From positions 2,356,001-2,420,000 of the forward strand of contig NZ_JACHJB010000002.1 in the NCBI RefSeq assembly GCF_014207745.1: 64,000 bases of DNA, written 5' to 3'. The notes beneath the pieces are model-generated. The model saw only the letters and a program-made list of their open reading frames with translations. It had not been told where the DNA came from and searched no databases. The DNA comes from Nonomuraea muscovyensis. GTDB lineage: Bacteria; Actinomycetota; Actinomycetes; Streptosporangiales; Streptosporangiaceae. Below are positions 35,629-43,711 of this stretch, in pieces. Position 1 is the first letter of the stretch, and each line of letters opens with the position of its first letter. Made by a program: the position numbers and the translations under genes.

Positions 35629-35737
35629 GTCTCGCTCACCGTATGTGACGGCGTTGGGCGGTCGCGTCGTTCAAAAGGTGTATTCGGGGCGGCCCGCTCG
35701 CACGATGCGCGGGCAGGCCGGGGGCACCCAGGCTGGA

Positions 35738-35815
35738 GCCGTCCGTTTCGGCCGTCCGTTTCAGCCATCGGTGTCGGCTGTCTGTGTCGGCTGTCTGTGT
35801 CGACTGTCTGTGTCG
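35738..35815. repeat. Six tandem 13-bp repeats in the kinase/ABC divergent promoter region
   Basis: Units begin at 35738, 35751, 35764, 35777, 35790 and 35803, with consensus GCYGTCYGTKTCG; the last three differ by at most one base and a broken seventh copy follows. The array ends 25 bp before the ABC permease start and lies in the 212-bp gap to the kinase gene. Could be a multimeric operator or a minisatellite. Confidence 0.9.
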
Positions 35816-35840
35816 GCTTCGTACACAAGGGGGTTGCGCC

Positions 35841-36905
35841 GTGTTCGTGGCGCTGAGAGACCTGCGCTTCGCGAAAGGACGCTTCGCCCTCATGGGCGCC
35901 GTCGTCCTCCTCATCACCCTGCTGGTGACCATGTTGTCCGGTCTGACCGCCGGACTGGCCCGGGAGAACGTCTCGGCGGTGGAGAACCTGCCCGCCGACC
36001 ACATCGTCTTCGACAGCGGGGACAAGCCCGCCTTCTCCGACAGCCGCATCACCGCACAGACCTGGCGGGAATGGCGGCAGGTCGACGGAGTCACCGCCGA
36101 GCGGCTCGGGGTGTCCATGGGGCGGCTCGCCTACGGTGACGACGACAGTGCGGCGGTCGCCCTGTTCGGCGTCCAGCCGGGCGGCACCCTCGCCCCGGAG
36201 CCGGCCGCCACGGGCAAGGTGGTGCTGTCGGCGGCGCTCGCCGCCGACACCGGCCTCACGACCGGCGCCATCGTGCGGATCGCCGGCCGCGAGTTCACCG
36301 TCGCCGCGACCGGTGGCGAGGCTTCCTACAGCCACACCCCGGTCGCGTGGATCAGCATCGGCGACTGGGAGCCGATGGGGCGCCAGGGCGGCGCCGACAC
36401 CGTGGCGACCGTCCTCGCGCTGCGCACCGGCGGCACGCCCGATCTCGCCGCGGCCGGTGCCCGGTCGGGCACCATGGTGGTGCCGCTGTCGGAGGCGCCC
36501 GCCGCGATCGGCTCCTTCTCCTCCGAGAACGGCTCTCTCCAGCTCATGCGCGGTCTGCTGTTCGCGATCTCCGCGCTCGTCATCGGCGCCTTCTTCACCG
36601 TCTGGACGATCCAGCGCCGCGGCGATGTCGCCGTGCTGAAGGCCCTCGGCGCGAGCACCGGTTACCTGCTGCGCGACGCGCTCGCCGGGGCCGTCATCGT
36701 GCTGCTCGCGGGATCGGGCATCGGTGGCGCGCTGGGCGCCGGGCTCGGTGCGCTGGCCCGGGGCACCGTCCCGTTCGTGTTGTCGCCGGCCACCACCCTC
36801 GTTCCGGTGACCGTGATGATCCTGCTCGGCGCCGGCGGTGCCGCGCTGGCCGTACGGAAGATCACCTCTGTCGACCCGCTGACCGCTCTGGGAGCCGCCC
36901 GATGA
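35841..36905 (+). CDS. FtsX-like ABC transporter permease
   Basis: 354 aa MacB/FtsX-type permease: one N-terminal helix (about 18-38), an extracellular domain of about 200 residues, then three C-terminal helices with the FtsX core (FTVWTIQRRGDVAVLKALGAS). GTG 35841 has AAGGGGG 7 nt upstream. It overlaps the ATPase gene by 4 bp (ATGA). Such pairs act on lipids, lipoproteins or peptides at the membrane by mechanotransmission. Confidence 0.92.
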   Translation: MFVALRDLRFAKGRFALMGAVVLLITLLVTMLSGLTAGLARENVSAVENLPADHIVFDSGDKPAFSDSRITAQTWREWRQVDGVTAERLGVSMGRLAYGDDDSAAVALFGVQPGGTLAPEPAATGKVVLSAALAADTGLTTGAIVRIAGREFTVAATGGEASYSHTPVAWISIGDWEPMGRQGGADTVATVLALRTGGTPDLAAAGARSGTMVVPLSEAPAAIGSFSSENGSLQLMRGLLFAISALVIGAFFTVWTIQRRGDVAVLKALGASTGYLLRDALAGAVIVLLAGSGIGGALGAGLGALARGTVPFVLSPATTLVPVTVMILLGAGGAALAVRKITSVDPLTALGAAR

Positions 36906-37600
36906 GCCTCGAACTCACCGACGTCGTGTTGACCTACCCCGACGGGGAGCGCACCCTGACCGCTCTCGACCACGTCGACCTCACCGTCGGCCCGGGGGAG
37001 TTCGCCTCTGTCGTGGGCCCCTCGGGCTCGGGCAAGTCGAGCCTGCTCGCCGTCGCCGCCACGCTCATCAGGCCCGCCTCCGGCTCCGTCCGCGTCGCCG
37101 GGCAGGACGTCTCCCAGGCCGGCCAGGCGACCCGGACCAGGATCCGCCGCGACCACATCGGCATCGTCTTCCAGCAGCCCAACCTGCTCCCCTCCCTCAC
37201 CGTCCTCGACCAGCTGCTGGTCATGGCGCACCTCGCCGGGAGCTCTCCACGGGCCGCGAGCGCCCGCGCCCGCGAGCTGCTGCTGGCCGTGGACCTCGGG
37301 GACAAGGAAGGCAAACGCCCGCACCAGCTCTCCGGCGGCGAACGCCAGCGGGTCAACATCGCCCGCGCACTGATGAACGCGCCCGACGTGCTGCTGATCG
37401 ACGAGCCCACCAGCGCGCTCGACCACGAACGCGGCTCCCGGATCGTCTCCCTGCTGGCCGATCTGACCAGACGTCACAAGCTGGCGACCGTCATGGTGAC
37501 GCATGATCTGGCGACCTTGGCCATGGTCGACACGGTGCTGACCATGACGGACGGCAAGCTCACTGACGGCGCCGTCGCCTCCGCCCCATCGAGTCGCTGA
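36902..37600 (+). CDS. LolD/MacB-type ABC ATPase
   Basis: 232 aa. Walker A GPSGSGKSS, Q-loop QQPNLLPSL, signature LSGGERQRV, Walker B LLIDEPTSALD, switch His in VTHDLATL. Works with the FtsX-like permease it overlaps. The two genes are divergent from a kinase-regulator pair, the standard layout for antimicrobial-peptide or envelope-stress modules. Confidence 0.95.
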   Translation: MSLELTDVVLTYPDGERTLTALDHVDLTVGPGEFASVVGPSGSGKSSLLAVAATLIRPASGSVRVAGQDVSQAGQATRTRIRRDHIGIVFQQPNLLPSLTVLDQLLVMAHLAGSSPRAASARARELLLAVDLGDKEGKRPHQLSGGERQRVNIARALMNAPDVLLIDEPTSALDHERGSRIVSLLADLTRRHKLATVMVTHDLATLAMVDTVLTMTDGKLTDGAVASAPSSR

Positions 37601-37692
37601 CCGCGGACACGCGAACGCCGGAGTGTGCCACCGTGCTCGTCGCCGGGCCGGTGGCGCGGGCCGCGTCGAGGGTCTCGGCTAGGCCGGAGCGC

Positions 37693-38454
37693 TCAGGAGG
37701 TCCAGGGGGCGAGATCGGGGCGCTTGGGGTCGAGGCCGTCGCCGGAGGAGGTGCCGCGCAGGCGGCGGGCCACCCAGGGCACCAGGTGCTCGCGGAGCCA
37801 CTGGGTGTCCTCGCGGCGCCTGGCACGCGGGTCGACCACGCGCTGCGGCCACTCCTCGCGCCAGTCGTCGAACGGCACCCCCAGCACGTCGAGGACGCGG
37901 GCGGCGACGAGGCGGTGGCCGTCCTCGTTCATGTGCAGCCGGTCGTCGCTCCAGGCGCGCCAGTCGCGCAGCGGCTGCATCGACCACAGGTCGATCAGGT
38001 GGCAGCCGTACAGGTCGGCGATCGAGCGGATGTGCAGGTAGTAGATGGCGAAGCGGCCGCGCAGCCGGCGCATGAGCGGGGTGTCACGCGGGTCGACGCC
38101 GGTGAACAGCAGCACGTCGGCCCCGCAGGCGCGCACCTCGCGCACGGCCCGGGCGAGCGTCTTGGCCATCACGTCGGGGTCGCTGCCGGGCCGGAGCAGG
38201 TCGTTGCCGCCGGCGCAGAGGCTCACCAGGTCGGGCGCCATCTGGACGGCGAGCGGCACCTGCTCGGTGACGATCTGGTCGAGCAGCCTGCCGCGCACGG
38301 CCAGGTTGGCGTAGCGGAACGCGGGCTCGTCGGCCGCCAGACGCTCGGCCACCCGGTCTGCCCAGCCGCGGTAGTGGTCGCCCTCGCCGGGGTCGTTCAG
38401 GCCTTCGGTGAAGCTGTCGCCGAGGGCCACGAAGGAACGGTGGTGACGGGTCAT
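37693..38454 (-). CDS. SGNH/GDSL hydrolase
   Basis: 253 aa, no signal peptide. Catalytic features: Ser14 in LGDSFTEG, Asn84 in AGGND, and Asp171/His174 in SDDRLHMNEDGH. An esterase or lipase-like enzyme of unknown substrate. 55 bp downstream of aroB on the same strand, with its own SD (GGAGAGG); it may be read through from the aro operon but has no obvious link to aromatic synthesis. Confidence 0.92.
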   Translation of the reverse strand: MTRHHRSFVALGDSFTEGLNDPGEGDHYRGWADRVAERLAADEPAFRYANLAVRGRLLDQIVTEQVPLAVQMAPDLVSLCAGGNDLLRPGSDPDVMAKTLARAVREVRACGADVLLFTGVDPRDTPLMRRLRGRFAIYYLHIRSIADLYGCHLIDLWSMQPLRDWRAWSDDRLHMNEDGHRLVAARVLDVLGVPFDDWREEWPQRVVDPRARRREDTQWLREHLVPWVARRLRGTSSGDGLDPKRPDLAPWTS

Positions 38455-38509
38455 GAGCCGCCTCTCCTGTCCGCGTGACGGGTGCTCGCCGGCCGGGGCG
38501 GGGCGGGGG

Positions 38510-39589
38510 TCATCGGGAGATCTCCCGGTAGGCCGCCTCCAGCAGCTCCTCGGCGGGGTCTTCGAGACGGCTCGGCCGGGCGACGCCGTCGAGGACGACG
38601 AAACGCTGCTTGGCCCCGCGGTTCTTCTTGTCGAGCCGCATGTGGTCGCGCAGCCGGGGCCAGGCGTCGGCGTGGTAGGTGGTGGGCAGGCCGACCGAGG
38701 TGAGGATCGCCCGGGTGCGCTGGACCAGGTCGGCGCCGACGCGCCCGTCGAGGCGGGACAGCTCGGCGGCGTAGACCATGCCGATGGCGACGGCCTCGCC
38801 GTGGCGCATCTGGTAGTGCTCGGCGCGTTCGATGGCGTGGGCGAGCGTGTGGCCGTAGTTGAGGATCTCGCGCAGCCCCGCCTCGCGCAGGTCGGCGCCG
38901 ACGACGTCGGCCTTGACGCGGATTTTGCGCTCGATGAGCTCGCGGGAGTGCGGGCCGTCGGGCCGGGTGGCGGCGTCGGGGTCGGCCTCGACGAGCGCGA
39001 GGATCTCCGGGTCGGCGATGAAGCCGCCCTTGATGACCTCGGCGAGCCCGGCGACGTAGTCGGCGCGCGGCAGGGTGGGCAGCGTGGCCAGCTCGCACAG
39101 CACTCCGGCCGGCGGCAGGAACGTGCCGACGAGGTTCTTGCCCTCGGGCGTGTCGATGCCGTTCTTGCCGCCGACCGCGGCGTCGACCATGGCGAGCAGC
39201 GTGGTGGGCACGAGCACCACCTGGACGCCGCGCAGCCACGTGGCCGCCACGAACCCCGCCAGGTCGGTGGTGGCCCCGCCGCCGACGCCGACCACGGCGT
39301 CGGACCGGGTGACCCCGTAACGGCCGAACGCCGACCACAGCTGGGCGGCCACCTCGACCGTCTTGGCCTGCTCCCCGTCGGGCACCGGCAGCGCCACCAC
39401 GTCGTGGCCGGCGTCGGACAGCGCCTCGCACACCGGCCGGGACATCTCGGGCAGGCTCGCCGGGTGGATCACGGCGACCGTGCGGACGCCCGGCTTGAGC
39501 AGTCCGGGCAGCTCGCCGAGCACGCCCGTGCCGACGACTACGTCGTAGGGGTTGTCGCCCCGGACGGTGATCCTGGTCGCGGTCGTCAT
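38510..39589 (-). CDS. aroB: 3-dehydroquinate synthase
   Basis: 359 aa. Shikimate-pathway enzyme converting DAHP to 3-dehydroquinate with NAD and a divalent metal. Motifs VGVGGGATTDLAGF, TTLLAMVDAAVGGKNGID and the metal-ligand histidines in NYGHTLAHAIE. ATG 39589 has GGAGGAG about 9 nt upstream. 49 bp after aroK in the aroC-aroK-aroB order. Confidence 0.97.
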   Translation of the reverse strand: MTTATRITVRGDNPYDVVVGTGVLGELPGLLKPGVRTVAVIHPASLPEMSRPVCEALSDAGHDVVALPVPDGEQAKTVEVAAQLWSAFGRYGVTRSDAVVGVGGGATTDLAGFVAATWLRGVQVVLVPTTLLAMVDAAVGGKNGIDTPEGKNLVGTFLPPAGVLCELATLPTLPRADYVAGLAEVIKGGFIADPEILALVEADPDAATRPDGPHSRELIERKIRVKADVVGADLREAGLREILNYGHTLAHAIERAEHYQMRHGEAVAIGMVYAAELSRLDGRVGADLVQRTRAILTSVGLPTTYHADAWPRLRDHMRLDKKNRGAKQRFVVLDGVARPSRLEDPAEELLEAAYREISR

Positions 39590-39638
39590 GGTGTGCGTCT
39601 CCTCCGTCGTCGCGCCGGTGCCCCTGCGGTCGGCACCG

Positions 39639-40154
39639 TCATGCCGGCAGCCCTTTCACGATCTCGTCGGCCAGCTCGGCGGGCTCGCGGTCGTCGGTGA
39701 CCACCGTGAGGACCGCCAGCCGCTCGTAGACGGGGCGGCGCTCCTCCATGAGCTGCTTGAGCCGGCTGCGCGGGTTGAGCACCAGGAGCGGGCGGGCCGA
39801 GGCGAGGCCGACCCGCTGCACGGCGGCGGCCAGGCCGACCTGCAGGTAGACCACGCGGTGGCCGGCGAGCAGCGCCTGCGTCTCCTCGTGGAGCACCGCG
39901 CCGCCGCCGAGGGACAGCACGCCGTCGTGCTCGGCCAGCGCCGCCCGCACGGCCTGCCGCTCCAGCTCGCGGAAGTGGGCCTCGCCCTCGTCGACGAAGA
40001 TGTCGGCGACGGGTTTGCCGGCGACGGCCTCCACGTCGGCGTCGGTGTCGCGGAAGCCGACGCCGAGCCGCTCGGCCAGCAGCCGGCCGAGGGTCGTCTT
40101 GCCGGATCCGGGCGGGCCGATGAGCACGACCCTGGGCAGCGCGTCGCCGATCAC
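39639..40154 (-). CDS. aroK: Shikimate kinase
   Basis: 171 aa P-loop kinase phosphorylating shikimate at O3. Walker A GPPGSGKTT, shikimate-binding Asp in FRDTDADVE, GGGAV at the second substrate loop, and lid residues ARPLL. GTG 40154 overlaps the aroC stop by 4 bp; the open frame continues upstream without homology. Confidence 0.96.
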   Translation of the reverse strand: MIGDALPRVVLIGPPGSGKTTLGRLLAERLGVGFRDTDADVEAVAGKPVADIFVDEGEAHFRELERQAVRAALAEHDGVLSLGGGAVLHEETQALLAGHRVVYLQVGLAAAVQRVGLASARPLLVLNPRSRLKQLMEERRPVYERLAVLTVVTDDREPAELADEIVKGLPA

Positions 40155-41332
40155 TTGATCACCATGGAGGAGAGGTAGCCGGACAGGTTGCGGGCGACTT
40201 CCTCGACCGAGTCGCCGCCGAACTTCTCCAGCGCCGCGTCGGCCAGCACCAGCGCGACCATCGCCTCGGCGACGATGCCGGCGGCGGGGACGGCGCAGAC
40301 GTCGGAGCGCTCGTGGTGGGCCTTGGCGGCCTCGCCGGTCTTGACGTCGATCGTGGCGAGGGCCCGCGGCACGGTCGAGATGGGCTTCATGGCGGCACTG
40401 ACCCGCAGGATCTCGCCGTTGGTCATCCCGCCCTCGACGCCGCCCGCGCGGTTGGTCATGCGGCGCACGCCGTCGCCTGCGGTGTACTCGATCTCGTCGT
40501 GCGCGCGCGAGCCGGGCCGGCGGGCGGTCTCGAACCCGTCGCCGACGGCCACGCCCTTGATGGCCTGGATGCCCATCAGGGCCCCGGCCAGGCGGGAGTC
40601 GAGACGGCGATCCCAGTGGGTGTAGCTGCCCAGGCCGGGCGGCAGGCCGAAGGCGAGCACCTCGACGACGCCGCCGAGCGTGTCGCCGTCCTTGTGCGCC
40701 CTGTCGATGACCTCGACCATGGCGGCGCTGCCCTCGGGGTCGGCGCACCTGACCGGGTCGGCGTCGATGCGACCCAGGTCGCCGGGGCCGGGCAGGGCGT
40801 CGGTGGGCGTGCGGGCCTCGCCGATGGAGACCACGTGGCTGACGACGTCGACACCGAGCGCCTGCTTGAGGAAGCGCCTGGCCACCTCGCCGAGCGCCAC
40901 CCGGGCGGCGGTCTCGCGGGCGCTGGCGCGGTCGAGGACCTGGCGGGCGTCGTCGAAGCCGTACTTCTGCATGCCGGCCAGGTCGGCGTGGCCGGGCCGG
41001 GGCCGCGAGCGCGGGGCGTTGCGGGCCAGCCCCTCCAGCTCGGCGGCGTCGACCGGGTCGGCGGCCATGACCTTCTCCCACTTCGGCCACTCGGTGTTGC
41101 CGATGCGGATGGCGACCGGGCTGCCCATGGTGCGGCCGTGGCGGACGCCGCCCACGATCGTCACCTCGTCCTGCTCGAACTTCATCCGGGCGCCGCGGCC
41201 GTAGCCGAGGCGGCGGCGGCGCAGGGCCTCGTCGATGGCGGCCGTGGTCACCTCGACCCCGGCCGGCAGGCCTTCCATGATGGCAACGAGCTCCGGGCCG
41301 TGAGACTCTCCGGCGGTCAACCAGCGCAACAT
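40151..41332 (-). CDS. aroC: Chorismate synthase
   Basis: 393 aa. Converts EPSP to chorismate using reduced FMN. Signatures GESHGPELVAIMEGLPAG, RPGHADLAGMQKYGFDD and GGMTNGEILRVSAAMKPI. ATG 41332 gives the usual MLRWLTAGESHG N-terminus. First of the aroC-aroK-aroB group; 59 bp after the prepilin peptidase gene. Confidence 0.97.
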   Translation of the reverse strand: MLRWLTAGESHGPELVAIMEGLPAGVEVTTAAIDEALRRRRLGYGRGARMKFEQDEVTIVGGVRHGRTMGSPVAIRIGNTEWPKWEKVMAADPVDAAELEGLARNAPRSRPRPGHADLAGMQKYGFDDARQVLDRASARETAARVALGEVARRFLKQALGVDVVSHVVSIGEARTPTDALPGPGDLGRIDADPVRCADPEGSAAMVEVIDRAHKDGDTLGGVVEVLAFGLPPGLGSYTHWDRRLDSRLAGALMGIQAIKGVAVGDGFETARRPGSRAHDEIEYTAGDGVRRMTNRAGGVEGGMTNGEILRVSAAMKPISTVPRALATIDVKTGEAAKAHHERSDVCAVPAAGIVAEAMVALVLADAALEKFGGDSVEEVARNLSGYLSSMVIK

Positions 41333-41391
41333 GCATACAAGTCTTCCACGTGCCGCCCAGTGGGAGGGCCGGACGTTCACCAGCCGAGACG

Positions 41392-42027
41392 TCAGCGCCC
41401 GGAACACAGCGCGACGAGCGCGCCGAGCAGCATGAAGGGGCCGAGGGGGAACTCGGTGTCGCGGCTCGCCCGGCCGGTGGCCAGCAGCGCCACGGCGTAC
41501 AGGGCGCCGCAGAGCTGACCGGCCACGGCGGCGAGGACCCACGCGGGCCAGCCGAGCGAGGCGGCGGCCATGCCGATCAGCCCGGCCAGCTTGACGTCGC
41601 CCAGCCCCATGGCGGCGGGCCTGGCGAACCACAGCACGCCGTAGACGGCGGCCAGCGCCGCCGCGCCCAGCAGCGCGCGCGGCAGCTCTCCCGTGGGCAG
41701 CAGGCTGAGGGCCAGCAGCGGGTACGACGGGAGCGTGATCACGTCGGGCAGCCGGCCGGTGCGCCAGTCGATGAGCGCCAGGGCCGTGCCGGCGAGCGCG
41801 AAGAAGACGTACGGCGGGCCGGCCCGCCAGGCGACCAGGGCGGCCACGGCCGCGGTGGCCAGTTCGACGACCGGCGGCCAGGCGGGGACGGGCACGGTGC
41901 GCAGGGTGCGGGCGAGGGCGGCCCGCGCCTCGGCGCGGGTGTCGCCGGGGTCCTCCCGGAAGGCGCCGGCCAGGGTCCTGACGTAGGGGCCGGCGAGGAG
42001 GCCGAGCAGCGCCACCAGTGCTACCAC
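41392..42027 (-). CDS. A24-family prepilin peptidase without N-methylation domain
   Basis: 211 aa membrane aspartyl peptidase. Catalytic aspartates Asp87 (ALIDWRTGRLPD) and Asp144 in the GxGDxK-like motif GLGDVKLAG. It lacks the cysteine-rich N-methyltransferase domain of classical PilD, as usual for Flp/Tad-type systems. Six to seven hydrophobic segments. No pilin gene is in the window. The GTG start is 6 nt after TAGGGT. Confidence 0.9.
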   Translation of the reverse strand: MVALVALLGLLAGPYVRTLAGAFREDPGDTRAEARAALARTLRTVPVPAWPPVVELATAAVAALVAWRAGPPYVFFALAGTALALIDWRTGRLPDVITLPSYPLLALSLLPTGELPRALLGAAALAAVYGVLWFARPAAMGLGDVKLAGLIGMAAASLGWPAWVLAAVAGQLCGALYAVALLATGRASRDTEFPLGPFMLLGALVALCSGR

Positions 42028-42033
42028 GGGGCG

Positions 42034-42039
42034 ACCCTA
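42034..42039 (-). promoter_or_regulatory. Leaderless-type -10 for the prepilin peptidase
   Basis: TAGGGT on the minus strand, 6 nt before the GTG at 42027; no SD. Confidence 0.5.
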
Positions 42040-42117
42040 GTGCGGCGGCGGGCCGGCCGCGGGAGTTCGGCCGTTGCGGGCCTCCTCAACAGGGGGTTCG
42101 GGCCCGCCGGGAGAGGG

Positions 42118-42648
42118 TCAGCGCCGGCGGGAGAACCAGCGCCGTCTGCGTACCGGCTCGACGCGGGCCACGGTGACGCCGGGCAGCGTGGCGAGCGTGC
42201 CCGACTCGGCGGCGGCCAGCGCCCGCAGCACCTCCCCCTCGATCACGAAGGAGACCGGCCCGGCCACGTCGATGACGACGGCGGCGGCCTCCTCGCCGAC
42301 GGCGGCCCGGCAGACCTGCAGCGTGCCCGCCTGGATGGGCCGGGCGTCGGGCCGCCACAGGGTCAGCGCCTGGGTGCTGGTGAACGCGAGCACCGCCTGC
42401 CTGCCGTCCTTGCCGACGAGCTTGGGCAGCGCCATCTCGCTCTCCTTCTCCTGCCGCAGCCCGTGCTCCCCCACCTCGGACGAGGTGAGCAGCGCGACCA
42501 CGGGCACCAGGAGCCGGGCGCCGGTCAGGGCGCCCAGGACCTCGGCGGGACCGGCCATGCCGTCCTGGTAGGCGGCGAGCGCGGCGGCCACGGCGGGAGC
42601 GGCGCTGCCGTCGTCGTCGGGGTCGAGAGGCTGTGGGATCGTCGGCAC
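42118..42648 (-). CDS. SseB-like protein
   Basis: 176 aa. The central part resembles the SseB N-terminal domain family (ALTGARLLVPVVALL, QAVLAFTSTQALTLWRPDARPI), common in actinobacteria and unrelated in role to type III secretion there. The C-terminus is Arg-rich (RRRRWFSRRR). GTG 42648 selected because TAGTCT lies 7 nt upstream; the open frame extends 27 codons further without homology. Cytoplasmic, function unknown. Confidence 0.82.
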   Translation of the reverse strand: MPTIPQPLDPDDDGSAAPAVAAALAAYQDGMAGPAEVLGALTGARLLVPVVALLTSSEVGEHGLRQEKESEMALPKLVGKDGRQAVLAFTSTQALTLWRPDARPIQAGTLQVCRAAVGEEAAAVVIDVAGPVSFVIEGEVLRALAAAESGTLATLPGVTVARVEPVRRRRWFSRRR

Positions 42649-42655
42649 AGGCCCG

Positions 42656-42661
42656 AGACTA
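42656..42661 (-). promoter_or_regulatory. Leaderless-type -10 for the SseB-like gene
   Basis: TAGTCT on the minus strand, 7 nt before the GTG at 42648; no SD. Confidence 0.5.
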
Positions 42662-42924
42662 CCTTCGGCCGGCCCCGGTCCCGCATCGGGCGGCTGACGG
42701 CGCGCCACCCGAGGGTGTACAGTCGCCAACCATCCTTTGACTACTTACCGGATCTTCGCCTGAGAAGGGGCTGTCGTCCTCGTGGCGTACGGGGTCTTCG
42801 CCGCGGCGGTGCGGCGGCGCGCCGTCTCCGGGCCGCGGGTGCTGAACTGGAGGCGCCGGACGTCGGCGGGCGCTTGCGCGGATCGCCGACGGCCCGTGAT
42901 CCGTGATCCGAGAGAGGTGAGCTG

Positions 42925-43635
42925 ATGTACGTGCGGCACGCGAGCGAGATCTGGCGCGACTTCCCGGAACTGGTCCCCGGCGTGCTGTCCGCCGGCGGGA
43001 TCACGGCGGAGGTGCGCGGGGACGCCGTGGCGACCGTGGAGGCCTTCGTGGCCGAGCACGAGCGGGCGGCCCGGGCGCGCCTGGCGGCCTCGCCCGAGGG
43101 CGAGCTGCCGGAGGTGCGGGCCTGGCGGCGGGCGTTCTCGCGGATGGGGCTCAAGCCCACGCAGTACCGGTGCGCCTCGGAGTCGCTGCTGCGGCGGCTG
43201 CGCAAGGAGGGGTCGCTGCCGCGTATCCATCCGCTGATCGACGTGTGCAACGCGCTGTCGGTCGCGTACGCGATCCCGGTGGCCGTCTTCGACGTCTCCG
43301 CCGTCACGGACGGGCTGGAGGTGCGGTACGCGGGCGGGGACGAGACGTACCTGACGTTCTCCGGGGAGACGGAGCACCCCGCGCCCGGCGAGGTGATCTT
43401 CGCCGACGGGGCCGGGCGGGCGCACGCGCGGCGCTGGACCAACCGGCAGAGCGGCCTGTCCGCCGTCCGCGACAGCACGGGCGACGTGCTGGTCGTCGCG
43501 GAGGCGCTGCACGAGTCGGCGCCCGCCGACGTCGGCAAGCTCATGGCGGCCCTCGCCGGCGTGCTGGACGACCTCTGGCAGGCCCGCCCCGAGCACACGG
43601 TCCTGACCGCCTCCGCCCCGCGCTTCGACAGCTGA
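42925..43635 (+). CDS. B3/B4 tRNA-binding-domain protein
   Basis: 236 aa with the B3/4 domain also found in the phenylalanyl-tRNA synthetase beta chain (about 60-210; GLKPTQYRCASESLLRRL, LIDVCNALSVAYAIPVAVFD, GEVIFADGAGRAHARRWTNRQSG). Free-standing forms are thought to act on mischarged tRNA or amino-acyl adducts, but evidence is limited. ATG 42925 is preceded by GAGAGAGGTGAG. Single gene. Confidence 0.88.
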   Translation: MYVRHASEIWRDFPELVPGVLSAGGITAEVRGDAVATVEAFVAEHERAARARLAASPEGELPEVRAWRRAFSRMGLKPTQYRCASESLLRRLRKEGSLPRIHPLIDVCNALSVAYAIPVAVFDVSAVTDGLEVRYAGGDETYLTFSGETEHPAPGEVIFADGAGRAHARRWTNRQSGLSAVRDSTGDVLVVAEALHESAPADVGKLMAALAGVLDDLWQARPEHTVLTASAPRFDS

Positions 43636-43640
43636 GCACC

Positions 43641-43658
43641 CACCGCGCGGGCGCGGTG
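43641..43658. terminator. Hairpin after the B3/B4 gene
   Basis: CACCGCGC and GCGCGGTG, perfect 8-bp arms around GG, just past the stop codon and between convergent genes. Confidence 0.45.
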
Positions 43659-43711
43659 TCGCGGTCACGGCCGGACGCGGTGCGGTGCGCCGTCCCGGAC
43701 GGCCGCGCGGG

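Noticed and set aside
35738..35815. CRISPR array
   Set aside because: Units are directly adjacent 13-mers with no spacers and no cas genes nearby.
42782..42925. Possible 47-aa gene whose stop overlaps the B3/B4 start (TGATG)
   Set aside because: Arg-rich translation, no SD at proper distance, no recognisable similarity; the overlap may be chance.
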